A stretch of 64,000 nucleotides of DNA from Trichoderma breve (lineage: Eukaryota; Ascomycota; Sordariomycetes; Hypocreales; Hypocreaceae), in NCBI RefSeq assembly GCF_028502605.1, contig NC_079233.1, positions 6,882,001 through 6,946,000 on the forward strand. The letters are read 5' to 3'. The notes beneath the pieces were generated by a model that ran no database searches, was not told the DNA's origin, and worked only from the letters and a program-made list of their open reading frames with translations. The translations under genes and the position numbers were made by a program. Below, piece by piece: positions 23,469 to 37,620 of the stretch; position 1 is the stretch's first letter, and each line of letters opens with the position of its first letter.

Positions 23469-26123
23469 GATGACTTGAGTTTGAGATTCAGTTGTTCTTG
23501 AGGAAGATAGTGCTTTGGAGAAGCAGCTGAGAAGATAATAAGGCACACGATTAGATACCCGAGTATTTATATATATTTTTCTTTCTGTGTAGAATGCTGC
23601 TAGAAAACTCATTTCTTAAATCTTCTGATTGGGTATTGTCTGTGAGGAATTGATCCATCTGAGCCGCAGTGTTACATAATGATATCAGCAATGATGCCGT
23701 GAATTGCTGTCGACACTGTACATGCAGTAATTTTTGAAACATACGTTACACTTGTCTCAAGATGAAGCTCGATCCTCAGCAGCATGATGATGTCAGTACA
23801 ACAGGTTAAAAATTGACCTGACGTTTTATATGGCCGAAATTCATCTTAGACGACCTATAGTATAACCAAGAATCGCTCCGCGGCATAATAGCCGCTGGAC
23901 AGAACTACTGAAGTCAGTTTCAACTGATGTCATTGAGTCTCCATTACCCTATTACCTCGCCTCTATTGTTACTCTATTCCTTTGGTAAATTGCAGATATG
24001 GCGGAGAGTGGATGTGGTTTCTTAGCGCAGTCATATTAGCCACCTATCAAAAAAAAAAAACATATTCAGTTTAACTGACTTCATTGGTGAAACGGTCTTT
24101 CATCGGGTTACACCACTGGGCGAAGGAATGTCGGACTGATCTTTGAGCTACTATGTAAGCTGACAGGATCAGCTACATACAGATGGTCTATGGAGTCGAA
24201 ATGTCACAGTTGGGGATTTGTTTCAGCCAATTCCTTCGCCCACATCATATGGTAGAAAGAAGCGCGTAAATCTTCCAGTACGAAAAGGATGAAATCGGCC
24301 GGTCGGGAAGGATTCATCCCCGATGGACCGTTCTAAACCAGAATTTGAATCATATGACATGCATGTACCACAAAAGAAACATTTTACGTCACTGCCGGAG
24401 ACATCAATTTATGGCGGTCAGTGGGAAAACTGTCTCATGAATATTGGGTTTCTACTTTGCCTACAGCTTCTCAAATTTATTCAGAAACTGAAGGGTAATA
24501 ACCAGCAATATCCTGTATTCTAATGACTACATGTAGGGTAGCAGAGTTGAAGCGCACTTGGGAATGGATCAGGTGAATTTCGCTTCTATTTCTTGCGCAT
24601 CTCATTTCTTTACATCAATTCACGAATGGATCATGAATGCCGTCATGTGTCTCGAGCTTACTGCCTTCCTCTGCATATCAACTAGCTTATTCGAGTCATT
24701 TGGGTTTAATTTGCAGGATTGTCATGACTCGGGTCTAATCATCAAGAAAAGTCCTCCGTGATACTGGAGCTCTCTAACTCCGTAGGACGCTCTTCTAAAT
24801 AAGGCACGCGCCGAAAGATTCTGGTAGAGCATTGAGCTGGCCGTGTGCGGCGAGTTGTCCGTTGGTAACACCAATAGGATCTGGGCGTAGGATCACTTAC
24901 AGGATTTCTATATTATATGCCCTACTTTCTTGCTCCAGATTGAGAAGGAGAAGGCATCAAAGAAAAGCAATATAGCGTAGCATTCTATTACCCATCTAGA
25001 CGTTTTGGGTAATTTGGACGAGGAACGAGAAGCTTTTATTTGTAAAGAGAGAAACGCCAGTAGCATGTCACTACAGCTGACCCATGCTTCTGCGACGCGC
25101 GTAAAGAACCCGCGGTTGGCTAGATCCAACTTGCATAGCTCGGCGCGATCCGAAAGCTTGCGTCGTTCTATCTAAAACTTGGCTTCTGCACCTTATTTAT
25201 AGAGTTAATATAGCACTAAGGACATAGTAGAAGCGCCTGATGGTAAGGAGATTCCCTGTTAGTGCATACGTCGTGATGCGTAGGAGATGACGACGACTTA
25301 TATCCACTATACACGCGGCTATGCGGGTATCCCCAGAAGTGGGGGAGTTTTGCTCTTACACAGATTTCGGCTACTCGTCGAGCTGAGAGGGTTAGTTGAT
25401 AGGCGGTTCCGGATACTACTGTACAGGCATGGAGAACTTTTGCACACATTGACAACGTAGTTACATAATTTTTCATGCTTTCGGCCGAGAAGTCCCCGTA
25501 GTTTCCGCCTGCGCCACGGCTGTTGAAGCACGCGATAGCCTTGCATCGTCTACCAAGTGCTAGCTGAGCTATGAGACGGGGATACTTGCTGACGAGCCTC
25601 ATACAGCAACCCGGCTAATCTCGCCGGCAGCTGGACTCAAGCTCCCAATTAGATCCACCTGAAATGATGGAATTGGACCACACCTTACGTGTTCGAGTAG
25701 CTGATAGTATTGTGCTTTTCAGCCTTGCGAGAAGCCCTGCGAGTTGAACCAACCAACGGCCTCGTAATGCTGCTGAGAAGCCGAAGAGCGAGGCCTCCTT
25801 CCTTCAGCTCCGCATTAAGAGCACATGGTGCTTTAGCGATGATACGTATGTAGTAATGCTACCAATTTGCCCAATTTGTCCCAAATATGAGAATATTTTG
25901 TAACATTGATTCGTAATTTGGATGGCTTGGTGCTCGTTTGATAAGTGATGAAGAACAACTACCGGAGTACCGAGAGTCTTTGCAAGGGTCAAACTACAAC
26001 GGGCAGTAAAATTTTACTTCAACCTAGTTTCTTTCTAGCAATATCTTCTAATTCGGGAACTTCTGTAGCATTAAGCATCTATAAGAGGTTTAACCCTACT
26101 TCCAACATACATCCAGCCTCCCA
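23469..26123. other. 2.7-kb AT-rich region, no gene recognised
   Basis: Only short frames. A minus-strand frame at 25216-25602 (128 residues, several Cys and Ser) has some coding look but no signal peptide or recognised motif, so it is not called. A 12-A run lies near 24050. The region may hold decayed coding sequence. Confidence 0.4.
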
Positions 26124-26621
26124 TTAACAACCACAGCCGCAACGTTGGCAACGTTTCCCGCAACCAAAATCATCGTCATCTAAGCCGCAGTCCTCAAAAG
26201 TTTTACATTTTGCCCAATCACCGTATCCACCCTGAGAAGCAGTCCAGCACCATTTGCCGTCATCATCACAGGCCTTCCAGCAGTATCCCCTGGTACAGCC
26301 ATAAGGGGCAGCGTAATAACAAGCCCGCTTTACCCCAAAATAGAGTGGGAGAGCCGACGTGACACCGCTTTGACTGACATCAGCGGGAGCTAGAGATGCC
26401 CCGTCCAATATATCAATGCCATCCTGATTGAGAGGGTGCTCTTCGCACATCCGGACGCTGTCCGGAGAGATGCCGGTAGGGAGCTGGTTGACTTCCATCT
26501 TCATGACCTTAAGGTCTCCACAGAGCTTCTGGGCTTCAATATCTCGCGGAGAAATATTCTCCGGTCTTACAACAGACGCAGCAAAGACAACGAATAGCAG
26601 TGTGGTAGTTGATGTCTTCAT
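26124..26621 (-). CDS. Secreted cysteine-rich protein with CGCGC tail (165 aa)
   Basis: Start MKTSTTTLLFVVFAASVVRP is a signal peptide; an ATG five codons upstream is in frame but spoils it. Two Cys lie in the first part (residues 34 and 59) and twelve in the last 65 residues, 14 in all. The C-terminal domain carries RACYYAAPYGCTRGYCWKAC, then a Trp/Gly-rich stretch and a short acidic run DLDDDD-like, ending in CQRCGCGC. The ACYYAAPYGC/GYCWKAC segment is of a type seen in small secreted proteins of filamentous ascomycetes, of unknown function. The middle part between about residues 20 and 95 may be a propeptide. Single exon. Confidence is good for a secreted protein, low for any role. Confidence 0.75.
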   Translation of the reverse strand: MKTSTTTLLFVVFAASVVRPENISPRDIEAQKLCGDLKVMKMEVNQLPTGISPDSVRMCEEHPLNQDGIDILDGASLAPADVSQSGVTSALPLYFGVKRACYYAAPYGCTRGYCWKACDDDGKWCWTASQGGYGDWAKCKTFEDCGLDDDDFGCGKRCQRCGCGC

Positions 26622-27296
26622 GATGACGGCCTCCAAGGGTTTGGTGGATATCTCCGAGCCCTACACAGGGGTAAGAATAGGCTGCTTTGGGTTGCTTCGA
26701 ATATGGTCTTAAAAATCACTTAATAAGCGTATTTGGAAGAAACTTGCAAATTGTTTAAACACTAATTTGGATCTTGACAGACTGGAGGATATTCATCCCT
26801 ATTTTATAGAGGACAAAAATCCTCAGTTGCCAACATTCCCATGTACTATTTTGAGCATTTGGGTTTTCATTTGTTGTTCATACCTCGTATTCTCTATTTG
26901 GCATAGACGTTTTTGGTATAGACGTTCTCGTGTCGTGATAGGCGCGTGGAGACCTGGAATGGAAGTTGCGGGAATGCCGTCACATGGGGCCATCTGCATA
27001 GACGAATTAACTGACTGATGGGATGAAGACAAACAAAACAAACCTCGAGGGCTGTGCACTGGCTAATGGATGGGTAACGCCATGTATGTGCGTGGTGGCT
27101 TCTTTCTTAGGCGTCAGAGTCGTTATTTTTGCTGACCCTGGTTGTTCCGCCAATTGCAGATATAGGGAGTCTCCCTTCCGTCCCTCCCACTCCTCCCCAT
27201 CTTTCATCATCCAGTTAGCACTAGGGCATCACTTTACCAATCAATCCATTACAACACCATCTTTACCAACGCCGGAAATTGGCAAGTCTATCTAAA
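26622..27296. other. Divergent promoter between two secreted-protein genes
   Basis: A 675-bp region separates the minus-strand Cys-rich gene and the plus-strand cerato-platanin gene. Starts face outward, so it may carry shared control elements. No specific site identified. Confidence 0.45.
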
Positions 27297-27799
27297 ATGC
27301 TAGCAAACCTCCTCCTCCAAATTGCAGCCGTTGTTGCCCCTGTTACCGCCGAGATTGTCTCTGGTAAGGGCTAACAATGATTCTAAACTGAGGCTTTTTC
27401 TCCTATTGCTCACCGATGATAGCGACCTTCGATCCTCTTTACGATGACCCTTCTCGATCTCTGAACACAGTCGCCTGCTGGAGAAAGAATATCGGATTCA
27501 TGCCCAACTTGGATTGGCAAATTCAACAAGATGCCGTTGGCTTCATTGGTTTGAACAGCATCGATCGATTGAACTCTGGCAAGTGTTTCACCTGCTGGAC
27601 ACTCGAATACAACGACAAAACTATATCACTCCTTGCCATCGATAGTGCTGAGTCTGGAGTTGTAATGTCTCTCGACGCTTTCCAATATCTCACCGATGGA
27701 CGAGCCCACGAGCTGGGTCGCGTCGATGTACATGCCAAGGAAGTAGACACGTCAGAATGTGGACTACCAGCAAACATACTGCATGCATATGATTTCTAA
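27297..27799 (+). CDS. Cerato-platanin family protein, divergent
   Basis: Exons 27297-27363 and 27423-27799 (59-nt intron, GTAAGG...TAG, phase 1) give 147 residues. Signal peptide MLANLLLQIAAVVAPVTA, then mature AEIVSATFDPLYDDPSRSL. The match to cerato-platanins is in the YDDPSRSL segment, four Cys in the family pattern (VAC, GKCFTC, SECGL), and the double-psi barrel strands ISLLAIDSAESG and ELGRVDVHAKEV. Family members are small secreted proteins that bind chitin oligomers, loosen wall polysaccharides and elicit plant responses. This copy differs from canonical ones: the Asn/Gly-rich loop after the first Cys is replaced by WRKNIGFMPN and it has an extra 8-residue C-terminal tail, so it is probably a distant paralog. 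Confidence 0.85.
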
Positions 27800-28791
27800 T
27801 TGATCATGCTTGCTCGTATAGATGGGTTTCGAGTACGTCATGAAGTTGTACTGGATCATTTACCCTCACCCCATAGTGTGGAACCCAAGTCGTGTTTGTG
27901 TTGTGGCTTCTACCACTGATCATGCATAGCTATATAGTTCCAAAAACATTATGTTAACCTTTCATTCTCAGGCAGCCCATTTACCAATATATTTTCATAC
28001 TCTAAACATGGTACGATGCGTTTCGGTCGAATTTCGGTCGAAGGAGTGACAGGGTTTCAGCAGGATATGCCGAAGTTATCTTCTAATAATAGAAGGAGTG
28101 CTTGATATTGTCTTGTATTTTGGTACACACATACTAGTAATACATGAAAACGTCTAATACACGATCTAAATACTATTACTTCATCCACTTGTTCATTCAT
28201 GGCAAGTATAATAGATGTATCTCTACTTCATGAGACTGGACATTGTCTGGGGGTCGTACTAATGGGTATAGGAATTGGCTCTCTTCACTGCCAGACCTCA
28301 AATGGAAGAATAGTCTTCAAGGTCGTATGTCGACCACAGAAACTATGAGTTAGTAATATGCCTGATGCTCCGCCACATCTGGGTATCTCTGATCCCGCGG
28401 CCCACCCAATCCTTTCGGGTATCGGACACAGCCCAAGTCCGCGTCTGTAAGTTGTTTTACAATTTGCCTTATTGGAAACGCTACCATCTAGCTCGGCTCC
28501 CCCTAATGTCTTGAAGCTGGGGTTGCTCTCACTAAACAATGTTTCGAAGCATAGCCTGGCGTGGTTGAAATAGTCAATTACTGCTGTAGAGTTATATATA
28601 TTTAACCGTCGCACTCTCAATGCTCTGGAAATGAAGGATCTATAGCAAACTTTATGACTTTGCCAGCATTATATCAGCCACTGCTGATTGAGAATTCATT
28701 ATGCTACTAATGCTACTAGTATTAACCGAACTTCATTATACGACTATTGCCTCCCCTCATAATGTCCGCAGCCTGCACGAGTTGTCGCATT
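27800..28791. other. AT-rich intergenic between convergent genes
   Basis: 3' flanks of the cerato-platanin and transporter genes. Minus-strand frame 28285-28620 has no recognised motif and is left uncalled. Confidence 0.4.
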
Positions 28792-30592
28792 CTAAGCCTC
28801 GCCAGAGCCCGGCTCCTTCCTAGCTGTATCCTCGATATAGGTAGCTATGGGAGTCACCTGAACTTTGCTGAAATTGCGCAGAGATTCTCCCGATGCGAAA
28901 AGTTCGTCAACTTCTTCAAGGCTGCGTCCCTTCATCTCAGGAATGAAGAAGTAGGCTACACCAACCATCACCCAGTTGATGGAGCCATAAATAAAGCCAA
29001 CTTTAGCACCCAGTGCGGCGTACGGCGCGTTGAGCAGATAAGGAATTGTGAACGAGGTGACAAATGTGGTGATGATGGAAATGACGGATGCAAAGAGATT
29101 CGTCTTTTCCTTGACACGGGTGGAGGCCGCCTCGGACACCACGACGTATGACACTGGAGCCCATGACAGGTTGTAAGAGCAAGCGAATAAGATGAAAGAT
29201 GCCACCTAAGAATCGTAAATATACATATTTGTAAGGGGTAAAGAGAGTCTCATAACTTACCAATGCTCCTCTCTCAGAGTCGTTGGGATGCTTCTCAAGT
29301 CCAACACCGCCAACAATGAACAGGAAGATGGCCATTCCTGAGCCACCGATCATCAGCATGGGGCGTCTGCCAATTTGGTCAATCATGAACCAAGTAGCAA
29401 TGAGACAGACAAGGCCAGTAACGTTGCTCAAGATGTTGAACAGGAAAGCCTGGCTCTTGTAGCCTTGAGACTGATAGAACACAACAGAGTATTGGCTGGA
29501 GAAGGCCTGTCCGGTAATCTGCTGACCAAACATGGCAATCACAGCAACCATGGTACGCTTTCGGTTTTCCTTGTTGAAGACCTCTGACCATGGGCCCTTT
29601 TCCTCGGTAGAGTGAGCATGACGGAGAATGTCAATTTCCTGCTCAATTTCGGCTTCGGTGTGGTTCTTGTAGAGTCTTCGTAGGGAAACTTTTGCCTCTT
29701 CAGTTCGATTTCGGGTCAGGAGCCTGTATTTTGAGAATAATTAGTTTATTTTCAAATCAAGAAAACTTTTTTCACAGCTTACCATCGTGGAGATTCGGGA
29801 ACAAGAGGCAAGAGTGCCACAATAAATGCTGGAGCAATGAATTGCAGACCAACGGGAATCTGCCAGCCTTTATCACCAGAGATGTGCTGAGTTCCAAAGG
29901 TAACCAGCGAAGCAATCAGTTGACCAAAAACAATCATGAGCTGCAGCGTAGATGTCATCATTCCACGCAGAACCTTGGGAGAGGTCTCAGCCAGGTAGAT
30001 GGGGACAACAACAATGGTCATTCCCGTCATGCCGAAGCTGATGAATCTGCCCACGGTGAACTGTGCGCTCGACCTTGCAGTTGTTTGCAAAAGAACACCG
30101 CTGTAGAATCCATTGTCAGTAAACCTTGTATTATACAGGAGAAATTCATTAAATCCAATTGTTTTTATCAAAGAGTGACCCACATGAAGGACAGGCAAGC
30201 CAGAACCAGGACACACATCTTGCGTCCGTATCGCTCGGCAATCGGTCCACAAGCAATGGCACCCAGAGCCTTGCCCAGGAAGGGCAGCGACGTCATAAGA
30301 GAAGACAGCCATGGGGGAAGTTTGCAGACACCTGTTGTAGGATCACATTGACCGAACCGCTTGCCAAAGCTCTGCATGCCCTGGACTCCTCCAAAGTTGC
30401 CAACATCGTAACCAAAGTTGAAGGCGCAGCTGCACATGTACCTGGAGAGTAGCATATTGATTAGAATTATGTTTGATTTAGATAGGATGAAAGGATATTA
30501 GGCACTTACAGCATGATGAACAGAATCGTGGTGTTAAACTGCTTCAAGCGGTGACCTACAGAGAGGTCCACCGAACCTGTATCGCCGGCCAT
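28792..30592 (-). CDS. MFS sugar transporter, alpha-glucoside/maltose-type SP family
   Basis: Five exons: 30510-30592, 30184-30441, 29783-30100, 29261-29723 and 28792-29205, giving 511 residues with all phases consistent. Signatures in order: NFGYDVGNFGGVQG in helix 1, ERYGRKM, GRFISFGMTGMTIV, PESPRWLLTRNR, FGQQITGQAFSSQY in helix 7, IDQIGRRPM, and PEMKGRSLEEVDELFASG after helix 12. The C-terminal ELF...F..V pattern is closest to fungal maltose/alpha-glucoside porters. For intron 2, donor GTGGGT is preferred because it yields FIGVLLQ, a normal SP-family sequence. It shares a 909-bp promoter with the divergent sulfatase, which suggests joint control and uptake of a substrate of that enzyme. 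Confidence 0.9.
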
Positions 30593-33412
<2,820 letters not shown>

Positions 33413-33634
33413 ACAAGATACACTTGGGCAATCTCTTGTAATAAAAGAATAATAAAAATAATGACATAGAACAAATAAAAATGAGTAATACGGAGCAATT
33501 GCTCTCCATCACAGGGGGCCAGCCACTGTTCCTTGGCGAGCTAGTATCCAGTCCTTCACGTTATACTGCTTTTGTAAGCGATGAAAATTGTTTTGTGTTC
33601 TTGTCGTCCTCCAGAATCTGGGCGGACGATGCTG

Positions 33635-36496
33635 TCATATATTACTCGAACTAATGTCGAAATCTAACCATGATGGCGGCTCCGATATGTCCCACGATAT
33701 GTAGTTGGCCATCTCACCCGCCATCCGGATGTAATCCTCTGCAAGATCTGATAAGTCTACCATTTCTTTTGGCACTTCTCCCTGGATCTGAGCTGCGACA
33801 TCCTGGTCGTTGACTCCAGTAGGCGTAGGATGTGTTGTAGATGCTAGCTGAATGCGGTCTAGAGAAAAGTCCGTGTTTTCCAAGACACCGCCGTTTCCAA
33901 TACCGCCACCGACGCCAAGCGCCCCCTTTTGAGGCATGGAGATGATGGGCGGTGGGCGGACTGTCGAGGGTGAGACGGGATGATCGTTTGCGGCTGGTGG
34001 TGATCCCCGTCGTTGCTTCTTTTGAGCTCGAATTTCCTCTTTGGCAAGGCGGAACGGAGCCAGGCTGCTTAAGAAACCTGTATCTTCTGGGCCTGTAACC
34101 TCGGCCTGTTCTGAATCCATAGATCTAAGAAGAAGAAAAAGGCAATGGTTAGACAGTACTGGGAGGATTTGAGGGGAGGGAGTTGGGTGACAAACACTGG
34201 GCTTGGGTAAGCTTGCCACTCGGCCACTACGTTGTTGAAGTCGAATTTTTCCAGCAGTGGTAACAAGGCCTTGTGCTAATGTAACAGTCAGCTTCAATCG
34301 TAGTCTTCATATTATCAACGGCGAGTATAGACTAACGTAGGGATTCGGCTTGTCTTTCTGAAGGTGCAGAATGTCCAGTGCTCTCATATTTAGCTGGATG
34401 TTGTAGCTCGCCCGCTCCCTTACATCGATGGCATTGGACGTAGCCGTAGCAGTGTGAATGATCTGAATCTTGGTTGATTCGAATGTGGCCATCAGGCTGT
34501 GCAAATCATCAAAAACACGGACGCCATAACTGAAGCCAACGCGCACAAGTCGTGATATTTCGTCTGCATGGAATCGACACCGTTCTTGGCACTGCCTGCG
34601 AAATTCGAGAGGGGCGGAATGGAAAGCAGCTGACAGTGGAAAGACGTATCCTGGGAGTGAGACTCGAAGTAAGTCGCACACAATTGAGTGATAGAGGAAA
34701 TGTAGCATGAAAACAGCGCTGATGATGCTGAGTTCTTTGTGAACGTATGCGTTGAGATCGGATATGACGAGTTGCTCGGGTAAGCCGGCGTACCATATTT
34801 CCAGCCGCTGAATAATGTCGAGAAGTGCAGATCCAGGATCCCATATGTTGGCCTCCTGACTGTTGCTTCTGATCAGTCTACAAACATGGTTAGTGATGCG
34901 TCAGGGGACTATCAAGCTCTCTTCAGAACAAACCTTAATACCCGAGTGCGGAGCTGCACGAGATATATCGTATGAGAGCGAAGATTGAGGTAACTTCGAT
35001 CTGGGAAAAGCTCAAACGTGCTTAGCTTTGGTGCATTAAAGTCGAGATACTGCTGCTCCTGGGCAACAAAGTTCGCATCCGAGCAAGGTAGCGGTACGCA
35101 TGGATAATCGTCTTTCCAGTACAGATTTCCGTCCACTCCACCACCCAGAAAGCTATCAAGAATATAGCAAGACCATAAAAGCCGTCTTTCAGTCTCCAAT
35201 TGAGTCATCTGGGAAAGCCCAGGTGAAGCAGGCACCTTTTTGGGAGAGTCAAGGCTGAGTAATCTCATGATGCGAAGACAGCTTCCGAAGACGACAAAGG
35301 CCAGAGCATGCTGGTCCATAGAGATGGAATGTTCACATATAAGAACCATTGCCTATGGTTCAAGATTAGAGAAGGTCAGCCAAGGACGGCAAAAGCCAAG
35401 TACTGGTATCACAAACCATCATTGTCGAAAGGGAAGGGTTTGCTATCTCCCTCATAGCAAGATCCCTAGCTCGTTCAGCCCAAGCTGCTCCAGGAATGCC
35501 GTGAAACGGATTGTTAAACTCTGAAGGGGTATCCAACAGATACATTCTATTGCGATTGTCAGTACTAAGAGTCCACATTAATGCACTGGGCGCCGTTCTC
35601 ACCTTGCTCCAAGCGCAGCAACTATGTAGATGACGGCCTCTCCGAAATCCTCACTCAGTGTGCCTCTGTCCAACGCTTGATAAAATGTTGGTTTGTGGAT
35701 GAATCCCAAACAGCGTAGAGTAGATATCCGATCAAAGAATTTATCGGCTAAGGACTGTAAATGAAACCTGTCTTGTGGTAGGGCATCCGCAAAGAGCCTG
35801 CAATGATACGGCAGAAGATGGTAAGCTTTTATCGGGCCAGAAGTCTCATGATGCTCTATTCTTTCTTTTTTTCTTCTTCTATTTTTTTAAACTCTCGATT
35901 ATACATACCATTGAACACTAGGTGATAAGTGCGCTGATAGGGGTACGCCCATCAAGTTGGCTTGGCTCCCAGGAGTAGAAACGCTGCCGCTACGATTGGA
36001 CGTGGCTAACATTTGGTCGTCCACTGGCATCGATGACGAAGGCGATTGACTGGCAGCAGCGTCGTATTTGGCATCGTATTTGGCATTGTATTTGCATGCA
36101 AAACCCTTCCTCGCGCATCGCTTGCAAGTCGGCCGCGTGCGAGAGCAGCGACTCTTTGTCCGGCGACACTCGTCACAAGATCCAACCTTGCGCTTCTCAA
36201 CTCCGGACGCTCGGTAGATGGTGTCCACCGAATCTTGGATCCGCTGCCGTGACCCATCCTTGTGCGATAAAATCGCCGCCGTGTCACTATAACCGGGACA
36301 ATTTACCCCAAGGCGATCGCAGTTGTGACATGTTGGTGTTTTGCGGTCGCACCGAACCTGCAGGGGATGTAAGTACATGTGCTCATTGCTACTTGAAATT
36401 CTGAGATTGAATTGGCCGAATACGGCAAAAAGCAATTCAAATTGGGTTTGGTCAGCTTCCCTTTCGCGAACGGCAGACGACACATCCTGTTGACAT
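33635..36496 (-). CDS. Transcription factor with two tandem Zn2Cys6 clusters and fungal_trans region
   Basis: Rebuilt as eight exons: 36461-36496, 35909-36357, 35603-35797, 35417-35546, 34934-35352, 34337-34877, 34196-34275, 33635-34124; 779 residues. Cluster 1 has Cys 5, 8, 15, 22, 25, 32; cluster 2 has Cys 73, 76, 83, 90, 93, 100; both are perfect CX2CX6CX6CX2CX6C, with RKVRCDRKTPTC and RRTKSRCSRTRPTC. The middle exons encode a fungal regulatory (MHR) domain (DRISTLRCLGFIHKPTFYQA, ERRLLWSCYILDSFLGG). Introns 2-7 have GT donors. Intron 1 (36358-36460) ends CAG but starts GG, so the first cluster needs a non-canonical splice, or the gene is damaged or misread there. Its 3' end faces the sulfatase stop, 222 bp away. 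Confidence 0.82.
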
Positions 36497-37620
36497 CGTA
36501 TCTTCCTCCGGGGGGGTGATTATGCATATGAAGGTGGGTGAGTGAAGAGTTTCAAGGCAAAATAAATGGAGATCTGGGGTAGCGGAGAAGTGGAGATGAG
36601 CATGACACATGCGATCACAAAATGGACAATAGAAATGGCGTAATGGAATTGTCCAGGATGGAGAATAGATGGAGTATATACGAGTATACAGCATGTAAGT
36701 AAGCACTGCTGCTGGAAGGCGACGGTAATCAACGCAGGACCCCTATTATGTGCATTACATTTTCATCTTCAATGTTGGTCTATAAAGCAATGAAGCTACA
36801 GCAACAACATGAAAGAGATTCGACAGTCGGAGTCTCGCACTGTTCAGCCACCAGCACCTTGGGCCTGGACCGAGGCGGAAGTCGGGAGCGAGATGCTTGA
36901 TTCCCACTCCTCCCCAGCATTTTCTACCAATAGCTTTCGGCGCTAATTGTCTTTAGCGTTGCGGCTACTTTTTATTTGGGTAAGTTGGGCTAGCAAGGGT
37001 TGCTCTGATGGAGACTTGCTTTGCGCTCGTGATGTCTCTGGTTTGGTGGATTTTCTTCTCTTACTGAGGCTACGTGTAAGAATGAATAGCCACTACATGG
37101 CTGTACCAATGCTCATGCTGCTCTCCATAACTGATGCGTCTGCACCGTATTCGTTAACAGGTCCTTCCATCGTGTCACAAATAGTGCAATCCTTGTTATT
37201 GAGTTAACAGAAGAGGAATCCATTTCTACCCTTTGTAGTTCAGCATGACTATTACTTAACCTGGAGCTCGATTCAAAAATTAACAAACAACCCCCTCACA
37301 TGGTAAGCAAAGTTTATAGATAATGACTCAAAGGATCTAGTACTCAATAAATCATGGGTATATTCTCCATAGTATGTGTGCCTCTATGGTTACCGATACG
37401 CCGCATCACCTAACTGATTGCAATTCCTGGTGCCATAAACCCCTTCTCTCTCCTTCGTATACTATGTACATTTCTACGAGAAAATGTAGAAGAGGACATA
37501 TTTACTGTTGTGTGTCAAGGGTAGTAAACAGAAAACAAACAAATGAGTAGATATATATAAAGCCTTGACTCCTCTCCCCAAACAATGGTATTATTAACCA
37601 GAACCGGAACAAGTTCTGTA
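36497..37620. other. Intergenic: regulator promoter and GPCR 3' flank
   Basis: No gene supported. The promoter of the Zn2Cys6 regulator should lie at the left. Frames at 36947-37207 carry no recognisable motif. Confidence 0.4.

Noticed and set aside
25216..25602. 128-codon minus-strand frame as a killer-toxin-like gene
   Set aside because: No signal peptide and Cys spacing does not fit any family I know; left as uncalled.
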